From NCBI GenBank assembly GCA_963965975.1, contig OZ014412.1:4714501-4778500 (forward strand): DNA of 64,000 bases, given 5' to 3'. A model generated the notes under the pieces. The model had not been told where the DNA came from, made no database searches, and saw only the letters and a program-made list of their open reading frames with translations. The DNA is from Xestospongia bergquistia. Lineage: Eukaryota > Porifera > Demospongiae > Haplosclerida > Petrosiidae. Position 1 is the stretch's first letter. Every line of letters begins with the position of its first letter. The position numbers and the translations under genes were made by a program. Below are positions 1 to 11,900 of the stretch, piece by piece.

Positions 1-1205
1 TTGACAACATCTTGGTAATTTGAAGTATTGTCTTTAACAGCATGGAATTTCTCATTAGACCAGTTAGTGCTATCATGAAGGAACGTCTTGATATCTTTAC
101 CCCAAGTATGTTCACCATATTTTAACAGAAAAGATGAAAAGTTATAAAAACGTTGGTCATCAAGACTACATTTTCCACTATTCAAGCAGGTGTTCCTTTG
201 ACGCAGCATTTCACGATATTGTGTTGTCCTCCATGGATCACTAGCTACTCCGTGTATCCAAGTATCTCCTATTTCTTGTTTGTAGACAGGTAACAAATCT
301 TGATGTGCAATGAGTTCTTCTACAAAATTGTTGTAACTTGATGCAATTATTTCAGCATTAGGAAACAACGCATTTAAAGTTTGAAAGTTTGTTATTACTT
401 CAAATCCTGAGGGAGGTCCTGAATTATCCCCACGTATAGCAAAGGCCAATGCAGTTGGCATACCAGGTACAATGACCATACTATCCAATCCTACACCATG
501 TGTACCTCCGTAACCATGGGGATGCCACATACCAATGACTTGTGTATTAGTTTCTTCATTTAACCATTTAAAAGCAGTAGGTACAGCAGGTGGCATACAG
601 GCAGTATTTACACCAACAGTTATAGCATCAATTTTATATTTTTGCATTAAAGGTATTGTTGATCGTGTTAGACCAGGAACATCACGTTGACTCATAGCTA
701 CTGGGACAAAACCTAATTCCTCAGAAATGTTAGCAGTGAATTGAAAACCAAACTCAAAAATTGATTTATCATAAACCTCAGGTTGTGCATTAAAAGGGAA
801 TGCATGCCAGACTATGTCTCCTTTGCTAACAGCTGTTCTAAAAGCATCTAAAGCTGTTTGGCTAGGACAGTGTAGACCACTCCCCAGGGGACAGTTAAAG
901 TAAAGCCATACCAAATAGGAATGAGTGGTAAAGACAAGGCGTTCCTTGTGATTATATTGACGTAACTCTTCAGCAATCTCAATAGCCTTGGGGAAGTAGT
1001 TATCAAAGTACCTATTGACAATATTAACAAGTGTGTCAGCAAACCCCAAATCAAGATGACATGAGGAGACAATATAGACCCTTTCAATGGAGTCTAAGAT
1101 CTCTTGATTGAGTTCAATTTGAGGAGGCCAGAGTGGACTAGCATTGACCCAGCGGGGGAAGATAAAAAGAATGGTAAGAACTGGTAATAAAATTCTCAAC
1201 ATCAT
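1..1205 (-). CDS. Secreted GH38-like (DUF5054) protein, 5' part of gene
   Basis: One uninterrupted frame runs from ATG at 1205 to the window edge, about 401 codons, so the 3' end is missing. The first 22 residues (MMLRILLPVLTILFIFPRW, then VNA) form a signal peptide with a likely cut after NA, so the product should be secreted or lysosomal. HLDLGFADT (around residue 50) resembles the His/Asp metal-binding motif of family 38 alpha-mannosidases. Later blocks RDVPGLTR, MWHPHGYGG and EIGDTWIHGVASDP match what I recall of the DUF5054 family, a GH38-related group of unproven substrate. No intron is needed in the visible part. A glycosidase role is inferred from fold family only. The gene diverges from the TRIM-NHL gene, with 374 bp between start codons. 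Confidence 0.75.
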   Translation of the reverse strand, partial: MMLRILLPVLTILFIFPRWVNASPLWPPQIELNQEILDSIERVYIVSSCHLDLGFADTLVNIVNRYFDNYFPKAIEIAEELRQYNHKERLVFTTHSYLVWLYFNCPLGSGLHCPSQTALDAFRTAVSKGDIVWHAFPFNAQPEVYDKSIFEFGFQFTANISEELGFVPVAMSQRDVPGLTRSTIPLMQKYKIDAITVGVNTACMPPAVPTAFKWLNEETNTQVIGMWHPHGYGGTHGVGLDSMVIVPGMPTALAFAIRGDNSGPPSGFEVITNFQTLNALFPNAEIIASSYNNFVEELIAHQDLLPVYKQEIGDTWIHGVASDPWRTTQYREMLRQRNTCLNSGKCSLDDQRFYNFSSFLLKYGEHTWGKDIKTFLHDSTNWSNEKFHAVKDNTSNYQDVV

Positions 1206-1579
1206 GAAGGGAAGGTGACTAAAAACATATGGTCATAAGTGTATTCATGAGGTATGAAACTGACCTCTGATATTACAAAATAGCCTACATTAAAATATTG
1301 GAACAAAAATAATCAAAATATATAAAAAGAATGCTCTTTATTATATACTCTAATAAAATTGAATGTATGATTCTTTTACTGTGGTTCTGTTACACATAGA
1401 ATATGTTTATATTCTTACAGACTTTATAATTTTTACAGATTGTTTTTATGACAAGGTATTCAAACCATGTGATCATTAGAAGCACATGACCTAAAGGTCT
1501 TCTTAATATTCTGATTTGATGAATAACTTTTCTAAGTTTGCTACAAAGAAATTTTTGAATTCTATATTTACTTCATATT
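1206..1579. promoter_or_regulatory. Divergent intergenic region, DUF5054 gene / TRIM-NHL gene
   Basis: AT-rich spacer between two divergent start codons. It must hold both promoters and 5' leaders. I see no convincing TATA box, repeat or extra gene. Confidence 0.35.
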
Positions 1580-3838
1580 ATGGCAGAAAAAACAGTACTC
1601 AGTACCTCATCAGCTCTCAAGAAACTAGAGGAACAGCTCACCTGTGCTATATGTCTCGACCTCTATACAAACCCTAAGACCTTACCATGTCTTCATTCTT
1701 TCTGTCAACATTGTTTGGAGGGTCTACCACTAGATCCTCAAGGCGATAAATACTTTATTTCTTGTCCTACTTGTCGTCATCGTACCCAGTTACCTCGTTA
1801 AACAGGAGCAGCTGACTTTCCTGCAGCTTTCCAAATTAACAACCTCAAGGAGGTCTACAATCTAATGACAAAAGTATCAGGACATCAACAGGTAACCTGT
1901 GATAACTGTACTACAGCTAATGCCACAGGTTACTGTAAAGAATGTGCCAAGTTTCTCTGTCAAGAATGTATTGATGTTCACAAAAAGTGGGCTTCTTTTG
2001 ATGATCATAAGATAACAAGTCTTGATGAGGTAGTAATATCTGCATCTAAATTGCTTCCCATGAAGAAGGAGATGAAGTGTTCCACTCATAATAAGCGACT
2101 AAAGATCTTTTGTGGAACATGTGAAGAACTCATTTGTCAAGATTGTACTGTACGTATTCATAGATATCATGATTATGACTTAGTCTCTGACTGCTATCCC
2201 AAACATTGTATAAAATTGGAAACAAGCCTGAAGTCAGTTAGTGACAAGGTCACTGCTGTTACTGATGTCCTAACTGCTCTCACAGAAAGAGAGAATGAGA
2301 TCAGAGGACAAGGAGAACTTGTCAAAGAGGAGATACATGTTATGGTAGAAGAAATGATTGATATCCTTCATCAATCTGAGAGACAGCTGACGAGAGAGGT
2401 AGACACAGTCACTGACAGTAAACTACAGGTGTTATCAGAGCAGAAAAAATCAGCTGAAATGAGAATGAGTCAACTGAAGGATTGCCAGAAATTTGTGAAA
2501 CAGAGTCTTGAGATAGGCAGTCCTCAAGAAGTTGTGACATCTACAAAACAAATGATGGATTGTATGAGTCATGTGACTGAACAGGTTAACATTGAAGAGA
2601 TTAATCCTATTGAGAAAGCCGAATTCTATTTTGAAAAAGACAGCAACATTGTTGATACATTACATCATATTGGAGATATTGTGTTCTTCTCACCTACTGT
2701 TCTACAAAAGTGTAAAGTCAAGAAGATTGATCATCAACAGGTTACGACTATAAAGAAGACAGTATCATTTCCATTATCTATCCAATTTTCTGATTCCAGT
2801 CTTCTTACTGTTCCTCTATCATCACTCAGTTGTAGTGTAGTACCAGTTGGTACAACTACACCCACCACAGCTACAATCACTACCACCACACATCCCGGAG
2901 TGTATACAATACATTGTAATCCTGTAACACATGGTCGTCATCAAGTTAATGTCAAAGTTAATGATGTACAACTTAATGGCACCTCACTAGTGATCCCTTT
3001 TAATCCTTACCTTAATAACATCACTCCAGTATGTACTATAACTGAACTTAAAGGACCCTGGGGAGTTGCTGTGACTAATGACGGACATATTATAGTAAGT
3101 GAGTGGGAGGGTAACTGTGTTACAATACTGGACAGAGAAGGAAAGAAAGTAAAATCTTTTCGTCAGAAAACTAAAGAAAATGGATATGCCAATTTCTCTT
3201 GTCCTCTTGGTGTAGCCATTACTCCTGACAACTTCATTCTTGTTGCTGATAAACACAAGATCCAGAAGATATCTATGGATGGGAAATGTATTAAATCAGT
3301 TGGTAAACAAGGTAGTGGAACACTGGAATTTTATTACCCACATGGTATCACCATTTCTCCACTAACTGGACATATTTATATCGCAGATTCTGGAAACAGT
3401 TGCATACAAGTCTTAAATCCTGACCTAACTTTCTCCCACACATTTGGTACTTTAGGATCAGCTAAGGGACAATTGAATCATGCAAAAGACGTTGCTATTG
3501 ACAACCAAGGGTTAGTGTATGTGACTGATCACTCTAATGATCGTATCCAAGTGTTCACTCCTGAAGGACAGTTTCTGTCTCAGTTTGGTACTAAAGGATC
3601 AAGTCCTGGACAACTTAGTCAACCAGTAGGGATTTCTATAAATAACAAATTACTTTACATTACCGAGGAAGGTAATGATCGTATCTCTATCTTCACTACT
3701 GATGGTCAGTTTGTACGTTCTTTTGGACAATGCGGTAGTAGTGTGGGTCAGTTTAATGCTCCAAATGGAATAGCATTTGATAATAAAGGATATTTGTATG
3801 TTTGTGAGAGGACAAATGGTACATTAGTAGTATATTGA
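1580..3838 (+). CDS. TRIM-NHL protein (RING, two B-boxes, coiled coil, filamin, NHL) split by an in-frame TAA
   Basis: Single-exon frame. Codons from 1580 encode a C3HC4 RING (C22, C25, C37, H39, C42, C45, C62, C65), then TAA at 1799-1801. The same frame continues at once with linker residues TGAADFPAAFQINNLKEVYN, typical of TRIM proteins, and stays open to 3838. A 657-residue ORF could start at ATG 1865. It has B-box 1 (around residues 12-50), B-box 2 (72-105), a coiled coil (about 115-245), a filamin-type Ig domain (about 285-380) and about six NHL repeats (395-657). TRIM-NHL proteins such as TRIM2, TRIM3 and TRIM71 are E3 ubiquitin ligases or RNA regulators. The stop separates the RING from the rest, so this is a pseudogene, a RING-less product, a readthrough case or a sequencing error. 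It converges with MRE11 200 bp downstream. Confidence 0.85.
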
Positions 3839-4038
3839 TTGTTTATACAATAATAACAATAATTAATATGACTTAATTTTTGGTATGTGTTGGTAACTCT
3901 ATTCATTTTGTTTAAATATTCTTGGGACAGGAATACTGTCGCTAAGCAACTCCACAATAGTGTATACATAATGTGTACATGTACAGAATATGATATTGGG
4001 TATTATGATATCTTAATTTAAAAGAAAAGTCAGGGTAT

Positions 4039-7000
4039 TTATTTCCGTCTCTTGGGGACTGGGGAAGTGGAAAATTCAAATGGGTTGTCATCATCTTCAT
4101 CACTGTCATCATCTTGTGTTAACTGGTATAGTAAGAGAGACAATGAGAGAGAGAGAGAGAGAGAGAGAGTTGGACATGTTAGTAAAGGGAGAGAGATAAA
4201 ACTTACATCAACAGTGTTACTACTGCTGCCAGTGAATCTAAAAGTAAAGAAATACAATAAAAACATAAAATGAGTTACTATGACAACACTACATAGGAAT
4301 GTGTCAGCTGATATTATTATTATAGTTACATAAATATGATATGATGATTATAACAAGAGTAGCAGGAGTCTGAGTAAGTGTAGTATATGTACATGTAGCA
4401 ATGGTAAGTACATGTACATGTACATGTAGTGATGGTAAGTACATGTACATGTACATGTAGTGATGGTAAGTAGATGTACACATAAGTACTGTATAATGCA
4501 GTGAGGATAAGTGGTGTGTAGTATATTAAATGTTGATACTATAATATCTTTACCTTCCTCTCTTTCTTGATATAAGTGATGACAGATCATCTGAGTCATT
4601 ATCATCCTAAAATGTAATGTACATGTATATAATAAACCAGTCAAACTGGTTTTACTAGTTACATTGTACCTGATATACAATGGGTGACTTGGTTGTGGTT
4701 CTTTTAGGTGCCTAGAGAGTTCAATCTATTTATTCATAATACATGAATAGCAACTAACTGCTTTTTTGATAACAGCTGGTCTTAATGTGTCTGTTTTTGA
4801 TAGTGATGTAGTAGCTATAAAAATAATAACATGTGACTATCACATGACTATTGCATGCTTATGAGAACCTGTCTGTGACTTTTGAGTAGTTGTACCTCTC
4901 CCACCTCGACTTCCTCTTCCACCTCGGCTTCCTCTTCCACCTCTTGTGGTTTTTCCTGTTCCACCTTGACCACGTCCTCTCCCCCGTCCTCTTGTACTCC
5001 TTTCTGCAGTAGATGTGGATTCATCATCACTTCCTCCATTTTCTTTATCACTTTCATCAGTAAATCTTTCGTTCCCTGGACGAGAAGCTCTAACAGTAGT
5101 TACAAGCTAGTTAGGACATGCCAGTAAATTTTTGGAAATTATTGGGATACTGACTTCAGTTGTAGCCTGCTCTTGTCTTCTCATGATTTCATCTCTTTTT
5201 TGATCAATCTATAAATAGTAACACAAGTGATGTCATCCTGTTTAGCTATTTACTTTCTCATCTAATTCTGCCTCAGGGAAAGTGTCCGATTTTAAATAGT
5301 CTTGAGTTTGTTGAAGAGAATATTTAACAAAACTAACAAAAAATAATGTCCATCTATTCTTTGTCATCCATTCAATGATTTATTTATCCATCTCTCTGTC
5401 TATCCATCCATTCATCCATCTGTCTGTCCATTCTTACTCAGCTATTGCTTCTTTCTCATTTTTGTCTACAAAGTCCTGAACAGCCTCAACTAAGTTCTTT
5501 TCAGATAACAACGCCAGTTTGTTTTGATGTAAAGTCTCTTTTAATAATGAGGCAATACTTTGATGTTCTCCTTGTTCATCATTAATTCCTTCTAAGTCAT
5601 CCAATTCTTGTCTCCCATTTGGATTATCTTGTCGAGCTGATGAGACAATATAAAGTGTATTTTTTATTTTACCAACTAACCTAATGATGATGGCTGCTTG
5701 CGTTTAAACCATTGTAAGATAGTTTTAGGGTTAGCTACCTTGTCCAAGAATTGTTGTGAAAATCTTGCCTGGGATTGAATGCTGTAACCATTTGAATAGT
5801 CCACCTGCAGTAAGATACATTTGTGTAATCTAACTGATTTCTCAACTATGTCAAGTTTGCTCTGCAACGTTCAGCCTCCATAGCTCAGCGGTTAGAGCAC
5901 TGGTCTTGTAAACCAGGGGTCGAGAGTTCGAATCTCTCTGGGGGCTTCTTTTTTTCTTGCTTACAAGCACGCACACTATTCACATTATCACCTTCTTACA
6001 CTTTCCACAAGTAATAATATTTATTTTTATACTTACGTACTTTCAGTCGAATGATTGGAGTTTTATCAGACTCAGGAAACTCTGCAGCAGCCTTTGTAAT
6101 CAGCATATTGACCTAAAAATAGAAGGTACTTAACAACAAATGAATGGACTAGTGATTCAATGGGTGGATAAATGTACAGGGTGTGTTAGTAAAATGGCGT
6201 TTATTTGTTACATACCTTCTCTGAAAGATATGACAGTATGGCTTCAGTTTCCTCAGGATGAATATCAGTTTTTGACAAGGACACAGTATCCATAACAAAT
6301 GGCCGCACAGTTTGAAGAGGAATGGGCTCGATACGAAAATCTGTTTCGTTGATATAAAGAAGTCCAACATGTCTATGGAAATAAAAGAACCTCCAGATAG
6401 ACTACCAGTGAACTATGATTTACTTTTTTGCCACTTCTCCTTCACATAAACTAGTAGCCACAGAGGAACCAGGTTGATAGATGTAGAATCCCTCGTCATC
6501 TAAGTCATCATCCTCTCCCTCTCCTAGAAGGTTTTTAATACTCGTCAAAGCCTGGTAGTCAGGTTTTGTATGAGCCTCATGTTCATGACCCCATATAACA
6601 AGATCAAGAAAAGATGGGAAAAATGTAGCTGGTATGTAATTGTTAGCAGAATGTTGTGCTCTAAGAAGAAAAAGGAGAAACAAACAGTTTAAGTTATGTA
6701 AGTATTATACTACAACAATAGTTAACTTAGAGATGTAGCATTCATAATATACCAGTAAATGTGAACAATATTTCATTATAACTGAATGCAGTTGCTAAAG
6801 TCTTCTTATATTAACATCTTAACAAACATAGATAAGGTAGGAACATTGTTGAAGTTGAGGGGGTTAATATGGTTTCATGTGGTCATCTCCTCCCTTGTAG
6901 AAAGGAGGATGGTTTGGATACATTTTGCCATAAATCCTTTGATTGTCTTAACATCAACACCTTACTGTCATAGTCAAACTACTTACAGATTCATTGTTGA

Positions 7001-8287
7001 TGGTTGTGTTACATATACCAGACAAACATGGAAGGAGTTAGCTCCCTATTCATGTAAGTTGGAGTGGCTGAAGCCCCCAACATTTTCTTAGCCATTGTGA
7101 TAACAGGTGTAATATTTGATGGATTTCCAAATTGATAAAATGCTGATGTTATTTCAGTGATCAGAGAATATTTTGAAAAGATATCTTAAAATAATATTTA
7201 TTAATTAATAGTGTACATATTTTAGATTACTCTACATAGTTAGTTACCTGTACTATACAACAATGGTATTTTATTTTATTTTATTTACCTGTTCTGATGT
7301 ACTACAAATAAATTGAACCAGCTCTTCTCTTCTTCTTTCGGTCGTAGGAACTTCACGTTGCCATGACGAAATGTTCTATTCAATCTCTCATCACGTATAC
7401 TTCCAAGTCCATATAAGGCCAGTCTAGTATTACCTATGATAACCAATAAAAGAAGGTGTTAACGTGCTGTGTGAACACAATATCTGTTATAAGTACATCT
7501 GTTTGAACAAAAAAAATGTTTAGTGACAAGATGGCAGAGGAAATGCTAGTATAGTGTTTAGGTGAGTAAGGATGAAATAGAGACAAGATGCCAAGGATGT
7601 GTGGGTGTAGCCATACAACAATAGAGGAAATTAGAATTGAAAGCAAGTCAGGATGCTAAAGAATTGAATTAATTATATATACAGGAGACTCGTGTATATG
7701 AAGAAATAATTCTTCAATTCAATTCTCTCTGTTCATTTATACCTTCCTTCCTACACACATCTATCCAACCATCCATACCTTTTTGTAGTAACAAAGGAGA
7801 CAGAGTAATTTTCTCAACGTCGGACACTTTACCAAAATAGTTTACTACATTCGCCATACTTAACAAGTCCATTGTGCTCAACCCATGATCCTATAGTAAT
7901 GGTAGACATAATAGATACTATATTAAACGAATTACTTACTACAGGGAACAATAGTCATATTACTTACCCCAGTAGGGTCGTCATGGTTACCATGAATTGA
8001 AAACACTGGTATGCTGACATTAAAATTAGGATCTTCGTAATTCACTGTTGGAAAACTAAAAGGGATGCATCCTTCATAATTAAGTAATTAATTACATAAT
8101 GAGTACCTGGATATAAAATTGATGGAGGGATCACTGCGAAATTCAATAGGACAGGGGCGTGGCCCCATACAGAATTGACGCAATAATTCCATAGTTCTAT
8201 AAATGACATATCTTGATGGTTTATTCTCATGGAAAAGATCACCACCTAGAAGAATAAAATCTACCTAGTTTGAGAGAGAGAGAAAGT

Positions 8288-8331
<44 letters not shown>

Positions 8332-8723
8332 AGAGAGGGAGGGAGAGATCATTTGTAACAACCTCTTTGGTAAATAGAAATAATGCCCACTTATTTCCAT
8401 AAACAATACATAACATTATTAGGTTGCCATACCAACCACAAATATCATCCCACTATAATTAACACACACATATATCATAGCCTCAACAAGCCCTCAACAT
8501 AATATATGTAATGGCATGCTATACTAACTATACACATACATTTTGATCTTTGGCAATTGTCAAAATCTCCTTGAAAGTTTCTAATGAGTCATTTCCCCTT
8601 ATGGGATCTCTCTCCATGTAACCAAGGTGATTATCAGTTGCTATAACGTACAAACAACTTATGACAAGATTTATAGATGTTAATATTACCTATAAGTATT
8701 TTCATAACGTCTTTGTCCTCCAT
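4039..8723 (-). CDS. MRE11: Double-strand break repair nuclease MRE11, complete, 19 exons
   Basis: Exons in transcript order: 8690-8723, 8540-8640, 8107-8264, 7968-8055, 7779-7890, 7289-7433, 6424-6660, 6216-6372, 6041-6112, 5681-5804, 5438-5636, 5254-5332, 5155-5208, 4869-5106, 4759-4814, 4670-4711, 4554-4606, 4207-4237, 4039-4122. All junctions are GT-AG and in phase, giving 2064 nt or 687 aa (human MRE11 is about 708). Phosphoesterase motifs are present in order: [32 protein letters not shown] and GHEHEA. The DNA-binding capping region follows ([20 protein letters not shown]). The C-terminus has an RGG/GAR tract (exon 4869-5106) and ends acidic then basic (DDDNPFEF ... PKRRK). MRE11 is the nuclease of the MRN complex, acting in the nucleus in break resection and ATM activation. 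All manganese-ligand motifs look intact. Confidence 0.96.
4144..4169. repeat. GA microsatellite in the last MRE11 intron
   Basis: A run of GA dinucleotides lies in the 84-bp intron between exons 4207-4237 and 4039-4122 of MRE11. It creates spurious short ORFs on both strands. Confidence 0.85.
4383..4475. repeat. Palindromic GTACAT repeats in a MRE11 intron
   Basis: Repeated units of gtacatgtacatgtacatgt separated by a short spacer (gtgatggtaa) occur about three times. Each unit is itself palindromic. The block lies in the intron between MRE11 exons 4554-4606 and 4207-4237. Confidence 0.75.
5874..5945 (+). tRNA. tRNA-Thr (anticodon UGU)
   Basis: A 72-nt cloverleaf without intron. The 7-bp acceptor stem is GCCTCCA with TGGGGGC (one T-G pair). 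The D arm is GCTC/GAGC. The anticodon stem is CTGGT/ACCAG with loop CTTGTAA, reading anticodon TGT for threonine ACA codons. The variable loop is 5 nt and the T arm is GAGAG-TTCGAAT-CTCTC. A T-run just downstream (TTTTTTT around 5949-5955) is a good Pol III terminator. The gene lies antisense within the MRE11 intron between exons 6041-6112 and 5681-5804. Confidence 0.96.
8276..8349. repeat. GA-rich microsatellite in MRE11 intron 2
   Basis: A long GA run with some GGGA interruptions, directly upstream (in MRE11 orientation) of the acceptor for exon 8107-8264. On the MRE11 strand it reads as TC-rich, in the position of an extended polypyrimidine tract. Confidence 0.85.
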
Positions 8724-8944
8724 TTTTGTTCTACAAAATTGTAAAATGTTTTAAAAGTTATCAAAAAATGCCATGTGGATGTTTCTCTAATTAGTGCCTC
8801 ATCCATAGTATACGGAAGTGATCGGAAATTAGTCAAATAGAAAGGAAGCTTGGAGGGATACAAAGATACACTGCGAGAACAAGACGGAGAATCTCGCTTG
8901 CTACATTGTTTGAGGAGCAGCTGGAGCTACATTAAAGTGTAGAG
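8724..8944. promoter_or_regulatory. Bidirectional promoter region MRE11 / CBL
   Basis: Only 221 bp separate the two divergent start codons, so both promoters and leaders must lie here. Local GC is higher near 8880-8930. No TATA box is obvious. The shared promoter is inferred from spacing. Confidence 0.5.
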
Positions 8945-11900
8945 ATGGCGAGAGCAGTCAATTCTCAAGGAAAGAAAGGATTTCTATCCTTTTTTCAACA
9001 GTTCCAATCCGCTCAACCTAAACCGGCTATCGACAAGAAAACAGTTGAGAAAGCATGGAAGTTGATGGACAAAGTAGTCAATTTGTGTGCCAATCGACGA
9101 ATGAACCTCAAAAACTCACCTCCTTTCATACTTGATATCCTACCAGAAACCTATCAGCATTTACGCAAGATTTTCAAGAATTATGAAAGCAATTTGGAAT
9201 TTTTGAATGAAAATGAATACTTTAAAATCTTTATGGAGAACCTCATGAACAAATGCAAACAAACAGTGCAGCTGTTTAAAGAAGCCAAGGAGAGAATTTA
9301 TGATGAGACCTCAACACATCGTCGAGCCCTTACGAAACTAAGTCTCATTTTCAGTCATATGTTAGCTGAATTAAAGGGTGTGTTTCCTGAAGGGATCTAT
9401 GGTGGAACAACCTATCGTGTGACCAAATCAGATGCTGCTGAATTTTGGATAACTTCATTTGGAACGAGGTAAGACCTGAGATTGCTTGTCTATGGGGGAG
9501 TGGGTTTGATAAGAACTGATTGAGATAGTGATAGTCCTAAGATAACAGACACACCCCTCATTGCCTGGAAGTAAATTAAAATAACTAAGAGTAATACTGT
9601 TTAAGGTATTTTGTGTGAACAGTTGATTTCTAGAGTTTTTTATAATTCTTTTATATATGTCTGTATCTAGTATGTGGTGTTTTCATTTGTATTGACTGGA
9701 ATTAATATTACAATTAACATAGGAATAAAGTACAGACTGTTAGGAGTACAATAGATTAATGTGTTCCCTTAGAAGTAGTGTATGTCAGATACATTACTTA
9801 CTAGCTTTGTGTTATTATCTCGTTGACATTACATTAGTCGGGAGGTAGTGAGTGGACATCAATATTTACAACAGGATCTAGAATAGCTCTCATAGACCAA
9901 TGAACTTACTACAGTAACCTAGGATAGCTACCATTAGTAAGCTATAGATTAGTGAACATCAGTACTTACTACAGTGACCTAGGATAGCTACCATTAGTAA
10001 GCTCTAGACTAGGTTAGGTACTATTGGATTGTACTGAACATCAATTCTTATTGCTTGATGTCATACATTTACTTCAGTAAACAGTAATTTGTCCACAAAT
10101 TATTAGCAACTAATTGTACAAAATGAGTTAGTGTTTATCTTATAGTTTCTAAACTCTCCCTTCCTATTCACTGTACATGTCTATAGAAGAAGCTAGCACT
10201 GATAACAGTAATATAAACTCTCTCCTGTTTATAGTATTAATACTAACTTATACTGAAAGTTATCAAAAAGAAATAACTGTTAATTTTAAAAAAACTATAC
10301 AATTATTGGATCTAATAAATACAAAAATAACGAACTATATTTTAATACTATTGTCATTTGAATTATGTCTCTAGTGTTTGTCTTTATTCTGGACTGATAG
10401 ATGAATGGCTAAATAGACAGATGAATAGATAGATCTATTGTTCTCTATGTCTGTCTGTCTGTCTGTCTATTGTTCTCTATGTCTGTCCATCTGTCTGTCT
10501 ATTGTTCTCTATGTCTGTCTGTTCACCCATCTCTCTCTCTTATCAACTCAGCAATTTATTACTACTATCAGTTAATTATTATAACTACAAATAATGTTGC
10601 AATATATCTACTAGAGTAACCAACCAGTTACTCCACTATGGATTACTATGCAGACTATATTTACATTAGTTATCATAAGATTATCATACCAGAGAGTAAT
10701 ACAGTGACAAAATAGTTTGTTCATTTAGTGATGGGCATCATTTCAAGATATACAGACTCCAATATACTTCTAGTATATTGTACAATATTGAGAGTAATTG
10801 CTAAACTGTTCATTGTATTGATGCACTCGACTGAAATATTGTAAACTTTCAATATCACTTGTCAGTTGTGACTGTTTTGTCTTGTCAGTAAAAAAAACAT
10901 TTATTGAAATATATATGAAATACTAGTGTATTATTTATAACAATTGTGACAGCTGTTTAAGGTATTAAATGCTTGGTAATAATTGCTACTATGCTAACAA
11001 TGCTTTGTTAAGTAAGGCTTCAAGTTTATATCTTCTATAACAATGATTTGGTAAATGGTGAAAGGATTGATTGATGGATGGATGGATGGACAAATTGACC
11101 AAGAAGGTGGATAGATGAATGGATGGATGCCTCAACTACCATATAAGGTGTGCTTCTTGAAGTCATTATTATAATGAGTTATTTCTTCTAGTTTATCTTT
11201 GTCTGAAATAAACACTGAGCCATTAAGTGATACAATACATAGTACAGGTTTTGTGCTAGCTGTATTAAGTCTATATTGATGTTTACTAGTCTAGAGCTTA
11301 GTAATGATAGCTATTCTAGGTCACTGTGGTAAGTATTGATGTTTACTAGTCTAGAGCTTACTAATTGTAGCTATTCTAGGTCACTGTGGTAAGTACTGAT
11401 GTGTTACTAGTCTAGAGCTTACTAATGGTAGCTATCCTAGGTCACTGTGGTAAGTATTGATGTTTACTAGTATAGAGCTTACTAATGGTAGCTATCCTAG
11501 GTCACTGTGGTAAGTACTGATGTGTTACTAGTCTAGAGCTTACTAATGGTAGCTATCCTAGGTCACTGTGGTAAGTATTGATGTGTTACTAGTCTAGAGC
11601 TTACTAATGGTAGCTATCCTAGGTCACTGTGGTAAGTATTGATGTGTTACTAGTCTAGAGCTCTCTAATGGTAGGTATTCTAGGTCACTAGTCTAGAGCT
11701 TACTATTGGTAGCTATTCTAGGTCACTGTGGTAAGTACTGATGTTCACTAGTGTAGAACTTATTATGACAGTTATGTCACTACCTCAATTAAGGGAATTT
11801 TCTAAATAATAGTAACTGTATAGTGGATGAGTGTTTTGTGATATTTAAAACATTGCCTAATGATTCATTATTGTGATTGTACTATAAAGTTACTCCGTTG

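Noticed and set aside
1865-3838. Treating ATG 1865 as a normal gene start
   Set aside because: The preceding 260 bases encode a perfect RING and linker in the same frame, so the ancestral gene starts at 1580. The internal start is only a possibility.
4848-5127. Serine/cysteine-rich plus-strand ORF
   Set aside because: Antisense shadow of the MRE11 RGG exon (4869-5106).
10177-10374. 65-residue ORF in CBL intron 1
   Set aside because: Composition is that of random AT-rich DNA, with no splice context or motif.
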